Positions 6,013-8,826 of a stretch of 8,826 bases of DNA are shown in pieces; the first letter of the stretch is position 1; each line of letters opens with the position of its first letter. The notes under the pieces were generated by a model. That model saw nothing but the letters and a program-made list of their open reading frames with translations, searched no databases and had not been told where the DNA came from. The translations under genes were made by a program, and so were the position numbers. The stretch lies in assembly GCA_023427705.1 (NCBI GenBank), contig JAEZAL010000222.1, forward strand, positions 1 through 8,826. The letters run 5' to 3'. The stretch is from Bacillota bacterium. GTDB taxonomy: Bacteria; Bacillota; Clostridia; Clostridiales; Clostridiaceae.

Positions 6013-6588
6013 TTGATAAATTACATTTGGTTTATTATGATTTTTTTCGGAATATTAGTTGGTTTATTTACAGGCAATGGTGAAGTCATATCTAAGGCAA
6101 TAGTAAATTCAGCTGACTCAACAGTATCTATGATTATAGGATTAGTAGGACTTATGTGTTTTTGGTGTGGAGTTATGAAGGTAGCAGAAAAAAGTGGATT
6201 TACAAATAAATTAGCTAAAATTTTAAGACCTATTTTAAGAATAATATTTAAGGAAGCAGCAAAGGATGAGAAAGCTTTAGGTGCTATAGTTATGAACATA
6301 ACTGCTAATATGATGGGGCTTGGAAATGCAGCAACTCCTTTTGGAATAAAGGCTATGCAGGAAATGGATAGACTTAATAAAGAAAAAGGAGTAGCTTCAA
6401 ATGATATGTCTTTATTTTTAGTTTTAAATGCTGCTTGCATTCAACTTGTTCCTTCAACAGTTATCTCTATAAGAGCAGCTGTAGGATCTAGCAATCCTGG
6501 TTCTATAATTTTGCCAGCGGTTTTAGCAAGTACATTTGCAGCTATAACAGGAGTAGTTCTTTGTAAGTTTTTACAGAGATATTTTTAG
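6013..6588 (+). CDS. spmA: Spore maturation protein SpmA
   Basis: From the TTG at 6013 the product is 191 residues, starting MINYIWFIMIFFG as SpmA proteins do. An upstream in-frame TTG at 5995 would add six residues but lacks a ribosome site, whereas AGGGG (6001-6005) sits seven bases before 6013. Likely membrane segments are at about 3-20, 39-57, 133-153 and 165-185. The conserved segment NMMGLGNAATPFGIKAM (99-115) belongs to the nucleoside-recognition/gate (Gate) family. SpmA and SpmB are integral membrane proteins needed for proper dehydration of the spore core and so for heat resistance; the transported substrate is not established. First gene of an operon with spmB, 15 bases apart. Unlike the B. 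subtilis arrangement, no dacB precedes it. Confidence 0.93.
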   Translation: MINYIWFIMIFFGILVGLFTGNGEVISKAIVNSADSTVSMIIGLVGLMCFWCGVMKVAEKSGFTNKLAKILRPILRIIFKEAAKDEKALGAIVMNITANMMGLGNAATPFGIKAMQEMDRLNKEKGVASNDMSLFLVLNAACIQLVPSTVISIRAAVGSSNPGSIILPAVLASTFAAITGVVLCKFLQRYF

Positions 6589-6603
6589 GGGAGGATATAA
6601 TTT

Positions 6604-7128
6604 ATGTTTCAGTATATAACAAAAAGTATTATACCTATAATTGTAGTTATTATAATAACTTATGGAATGATAAAAGGAAGAAAGGTATACGAGTGGTTTG
6701 TTGAAGGGGCCAAGGAAGGATTAAAAGTTTGTCTTAATATATTTCCATATCTTTTGGCCATGATAATTGCAGTTAATATTTTTCGAGAAGCAAAGTTACT
6801 AGACTTATTAAATAATATGATATCACCAATAAGTAGTTTAATAGGATTACCTAAGGAAATAGTACCTTTAGTTTTAGTTAAGCCATTATCAGGGAGTGGT
6901 GCTTTAGGTATATTAACAGATATAGTAAAAACTTATGGTCCAGATAGTTACATAGGATTAATAGCTTCGGTTATTATGGGAACAACTGAAACTATTTTTT
7001 ACACTATCACTGTATACTTTGGAGCCGTTCAAATAAAAAAAATAAGACATACTTTATGGGCGGCGGTATTAGCAGATTTAACTGCTATAATAATATCCAT
7101 TTTTTTAGTTTCTAAAATATTAATGTAA
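6604..7128 (+). CDS. spmB: Spore maturation protein SpmB
   Basis: The 174-residue membrane protein has likely transmembrane segments at about 6-23, 42-60, 115-140 and 150-171, and hydrophobic re-entrant-like stretches around VKPLSGSGALG (93-102). MGTTETIFYT (125-134) is characteristic of SpmB within the Gate-domain family. It acts with SpmA in the spore-forming cell to lower core water content. AGGGGAGG (6587-6594) overlaps the spmA stop codon and lies nine bases before the ATG, so the two are probably translationally coupled and made in equal amounts. Length is as expected (B. subtilis SpmB is about 178 residues). No good terminator follows: the next hairpins are AT-only without a T-run. Confidence 0.94.
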   Translation: MFQYITKSIIPIIVVIIITYGMIKGRKVYEWFVEGAKEGLKVCLNIFPYLLAMIIAVNIFREAKLLDLLNNMISPISSLIGLPKEIVPLVLVKPLSGSGALGILTDIVKTYGPDSYIGLIASVIMGTTETIFYTITVYFGAVQIKKIRHTLWAAVLADLTAIIISIFLVSKILM

Positions 7129-7190
7129 ATATTAATATTTAATAAAAAAATTAATGAAAATTAATTACTATGTAATAATTTTGTAACTAG

Positions 7191-7219
7191 TTACCATTAT
7201 ATTTCAAATATAATATAAT
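7191..7219 (+). promoter_or_regulatory. Possible promoter of the 73-aa membrane protein gene
   Basis: TTACCA (7191-7196), a 17-base spacer and TATAAT (7214-7219). The -35 box overlaps the perfect 12-base palindrome GTAACTAGTTAC (7183-7194), which could be an operator. Overlapping TATAAT copies (7209, 7214) make the exact start uncertain. Confidence 0.5.
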
Positions 7220-7248
7220 TATTAAGAGAGAATGGAAGTGATATATAG

Positions 7249-7470
7249 ATGAAATGGATTGAAAATATATTTTTAACTGATGATGAAACAAAAGTTTTAT
7301 CAATTTACTTAGTCTATGGAGTTGGATTAGGAATATTTATTGGATTATTTTTTAGTAAGGTTGAATTATTTTTTGCTTTAGGTGGAGTAATTTCTGTTAT
7401 AGTATCACTTTTTAAGATATACGCATGTAGAATAAAAAAACATAATAGAATTGATATAAATAAACTTTAG
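7249..7470 (+). CDS. Small two-helix membrane protein of unknown function (73 aa)
   Basis: No family recognised. The 73-residue product has a short polar N-terminus (MKWIENIFLTDDETK), two hydrophobic helices (about 17-35 and 39-59) separated by SKVE, and a basic tail RIKKHNR. By the positive-inside rule the tail is cytoplasmic, which would put both ends inside. The first helix carries glycines in GVGLGIFIG, typical of packed helix pairs. The ATG has GGAAGTG (7234-7240) eight bases upstream. The codon usage is like its neighbours. It lies 120 bases after spmB on the same strand with its own possible promoter, and before an inverted repeat that looks like a terminator. A role in the spore or cell membrane would be a guess. 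Confidence 0.7.
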   Translation: MKWIENIFLTDDETKVLSIYLVYGVGLGIFIGLFFSKVELFFALGGVISVIVSLFKIYACRIKKHNRIDINKL

Positions 7471-7495
7471 AAATAATATGTATTTTAGTTAAAAT

Positions 7496-7535
7496 AAGCT
7501 ATATAATAATAAATTATATAGCTTTTATTTTTTAC
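7496..7535 (+). terminator. Inverted repeat: terminator of the 73-aa gene and/or operator of the HTH-ACT gene
   Basis: AAGCTATATAAT (7496-7507) and ATTATATAGCTT (7513-7524) are perfect 12-bp arms around AATAA, followed by the T-rich TTATTTTTT. This fits a terminator 25 bases after the upstream stop. It also ends only 26 bases before the next start codon, leaving no room for a downstream promoter, and contains a TATAAT (7502-7507) in its left arm. It may therefore be an autoregulatory operator. Both readings remain open. Confidence 0.65.
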
Positions 7536-7550
7536 TAGGGTGGTGAGGAA

Positions 7551-7991
7551 ATGGCTACAGAAAAATTTTATATAGTAAGTGATAAAATTATGCCAGAAGT
7601 TTTTAAAAAAGTATTAGAGGTTAAAGAGAATCTTTTGACTGGTAAAGCAAAAGATATAAGTGAAGCTGTAAAACAAACAGGAATAAGTAGAAGTACTTAT
7701 TATAAATATAAAGATTCCATACTTCCAATGACTGAAGGATTAAATAGTAAAAAGATTACTTTAGTTGTTTTACTATCTCATGAGGCAGGTACTTTATCTA
7801 AAGTTCTAGACTGTATTGCTTTCAATAAGGGAAATATATTAACTATAAATCAAGATATACCTATAAATATGGCTGCTAATGTAACCATAACAATAGATAT
7901 ATCTAATATTAAAAAAGATTTAAAGCACTTAGTAAATACTTTAAGAGGATTACCAAATGTAGTGAGTGTTAAAGTATTAGCTATGGAGTAA
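7551..7991 (+). CDS. HTH-ACT regulator, PheB/ThrR (UPF0735) family
   Basis: The 146-residue protein aligns throughout by eye with B. subtilis PheB, apparently the protein later named ThrR. The N-terminus shares the FY-(I/L)-V pattern and LEVK. A helix-turn-helix-like segment lies at about 35-54 (ISEAVKQTGISRSTYYKYKD), where SRS-x-(Y/F)-YKY is the family hallmark. An ACT domain follows (about 69-144) with the ligand-site-type turn LSHEAGTLSKVLD (75-87). ACT domains bind amino acids; the B. subtilis relative is reported to repress threonine biosynthesis genes. The effector and targets here are inferred only. The ribosome site is AGGGTGG (7537-7543), seven bases before the ATG. A large inverted repeat just upstream may be its own operator. 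The next gene starts 14 bases after its stop, so they form an operon. Confidence 0.88.
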   Translation: MATEKFYIVSDKIMPEVFKKVLEVKENLLTGKAKDISEAVKQTGISRSTYYKYKDSILPMTEGLNSKKITLVVLLSHEAGTLSKVLDCIAFNKGNILTINQDIPINMAANVTITIDISNIKKDLKHLVNTLRGLPNVVSVKVLAME

Positions 7992-8005
7992 AGGAAGGTG
8001 TCAAA

Positions 8006-8826
8006 ATGAACAATGAGTTTTATAAAAGTAATAGGAATAAAGTATTAAGTAAAATTAAAGATAATTCTTTATTAATATTATTTGCAGGAATATCACCTAA
8101 GAAAACAGCAGATGAAAATTACCCTTTTACACCAAATAGAAATTTTTATTATTTAACTGGGATTGATGAAGAAGAGCATATTCTTGTTTTATCTAAAATA
8201 AATGGAGAAACTAAAGAATATTTATTTATAAAAGATATTGATCCTGTTAGAGAAAAATGGGAAGGTAAAACAATTAGAAAAGAAGAAGTATTTGATATTT
8301 GTGGAATTAAAGATGTTAAATATATAAGTGGTTTTAATAGCTTTATAGACAATCTTATTCTAAACAAAGAAGAGATTAATATATATTTAGATTTAGAAAA
8401 AGCAAATGCATCTTTTAATTTCTTAAAAAAAATTAAAGATAAGCACTATAATATAAACATAAAAAATGCTTATAGATTAATAGGTGAATTAAGACTTATA
8501 AAAACTGAAGAAGAAGTTAATAGAATAAGAAAAGCAATATCAATAACTATAGATGGTGTGAAAGAGCTTATGAGAAATTCTAAAACAGGAATTAAGGAAT
8601 ATGAACTTGAAGCTTATTTCGATTTTGTATGTAAGAAAAATGGAGTGAAAGACTTTGCATTTAAAACTATTGCTGCATCTGGAAAGAATGCAACAATTTT
8701 ACACTATGTAACTAATGACTCTGAAATAAAAGATGGAGATTTAATTTTATTTGATTTAGGAGCTCAATATAAGTATTACAATGGAGATATTTCAAGGACA
8801 TTCCCTGTAAGTGGTAAGTTTACAGA
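8006..8826 (+). CDS. pepP: Xaa-Pro aminopeptidase (M24B), 3' end outside window
   Basis: The frame runs 273 codons from ATG 8006 to the window edge without a stop. Residues 1-150 match the aminopeptidase P N-terminal domain, including FTPNRNFYYLTGIDEEEH (41-58). ELRLIKTEEEVNRIRKA (161-177) is the linker that opens the creatinase-like (pita-bread) catalytic domain. HYVTND (233-238) and FDLGAQYKYYNGDISRTFP (249-267) hold His233 and the first two metal ligands, Asp250 and Asp261. The remaining His and two Glu ligands would lie past 8826. The enzyme uses two metal ions, commonly Mn2+, to remove an N-terminal residue preceding proline in cytoplasmic peptides. GGAAGGTG (7993-8000) directly follows the stop of the HTH-ACT gene, so the pair is co-transcribed. 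The truncation is only the window boundary. Confidence 0.92.
   Translation, partial: MNNEFYKSNRNKVLSKIKDNSLLILFAGISPKKTADENYPFTPNRNFYYLTGIDEEEHILVLSKINGETKEYLFIKDIDPVREKWEGKTIRKEEVFDICGIKDVKYISGFNSFIDNLILNKEEINIYLDLEKANASFNFLKKIKDKHYNINIKNAYRLIGELRLIKTEEEVNRIRKAISITIDGVKELMRNSKTGIKEYELEAYFDFVCKKNGVKDFAFKTIAASGKNATILHYVTNDSEIKDGDLILFDLGAQYKYYNGDISRTFPVSGKFT

Noticed and set aside
6021..6440. Minus-strand frame of 139 codons inside spmA
   Set aside because: Shadow of the conserved SpmA frame; its hydrophobic look mirrors SpmA codons.
7127..7166. AT-only palindromes after spmB (7127-7140; 7149-7155/7160-7166 with GAAA loop)
   Set aside because: Weak A:U stems without a following T-run; not convincing as terminators.
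7537..7550. AGGGTGGTGAGGAA resembling the T-box core before the HTH-ACT gene
   Set aside because: No Stem I, specifier or competing antiterminator precedes it; the match is a ribosome site that shares AGGGTGG by chance.
8149..8367. Minus-strand frame of 72 codons inside pepP
   Set aside because: Antisense to the conserved aminopeptidase P N-terminal domain, with no start signals.

Overview
The window looks like chromosomal DNA from a low-GC, endospore-forming Firmicute, most likely Clostridium sensu stricto. The evidence is strongly AT-rich codon use and spacers, purine-rich Shine-Dalgarno sites, a tRNA-responsive T-box leader, a CcpA-type regulator and the sporulation pair spmA/spmB. The species cannot be fixed from the sequence alone. 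I see no insertion sequence, phage gene, CRISPR array, tRNA or rRNA. The content is core housekeeping and regulatory genes, and the novelty lies mainly between the genes.

Layout. Positions 1-126 hold the last 41 codons of an unidentified plus-strand gene. A bidirectional terminator separates it from a convergent minus-strand gene for a small BFD-type [2Fe-2S] protein (209-427, TTG start), which has its own consensus promoter at 514-542. Facing the other way, a promoter at 662-690 drives a complete isoleucine-type T-box leader (about 711-961) and ileS (1125-4235), which encodes the long zinc-rich IleRS2 form of isoleucyl-tRNA synthetase. After a terminator comes ccpA (4405-5403), with its own promoter and terminator.

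The 306-base gap after ccpA is not empty. It holds a good promoter (5516-5544), a cre-like CcpA site just after the predicted start (5558-5571), a small hairpin and a very strong terminator (5646-5682), with no credible reading frame. This is a candidate CcpA-controlled small RNA of about 130 nt and the best candidate for something undescribed here.

Next comes a minus-strand gene for a 61-residue charged helical protein (5710-5895), divergent from the spmA-spmB operon (6013-7128), whose products act in spore-core dehydration. A 73-residue two-helix membrane protein follows (7249-7470). After a 29-base inverted repeat, which may be a terminator, an operator or both, comes an operon of an HTH-ACT regulator of the PheB/ThrR (UPF0735) family (7551-7991) and the first 273 codons of an M24B Xaa-Pro aminopeptidase, cut by the window end (8006-8826).

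How they fit together: most units are short and separately terminated. The T-box couples IleRS synthesis to uncharged tRNA-Ile. CcpA would link carbon status to the neighbouring RNA candidate. The HTH-ACT protein may sense an amino acid, and its operon partner releases N-terminal amino acids from proline-containing peptides. Two starts (bfd-like gene and spmA) are TTG codons set by good ribosome sites, and ccpA most likely begins at an ATG nine bases after an upstream in-frame GTG.
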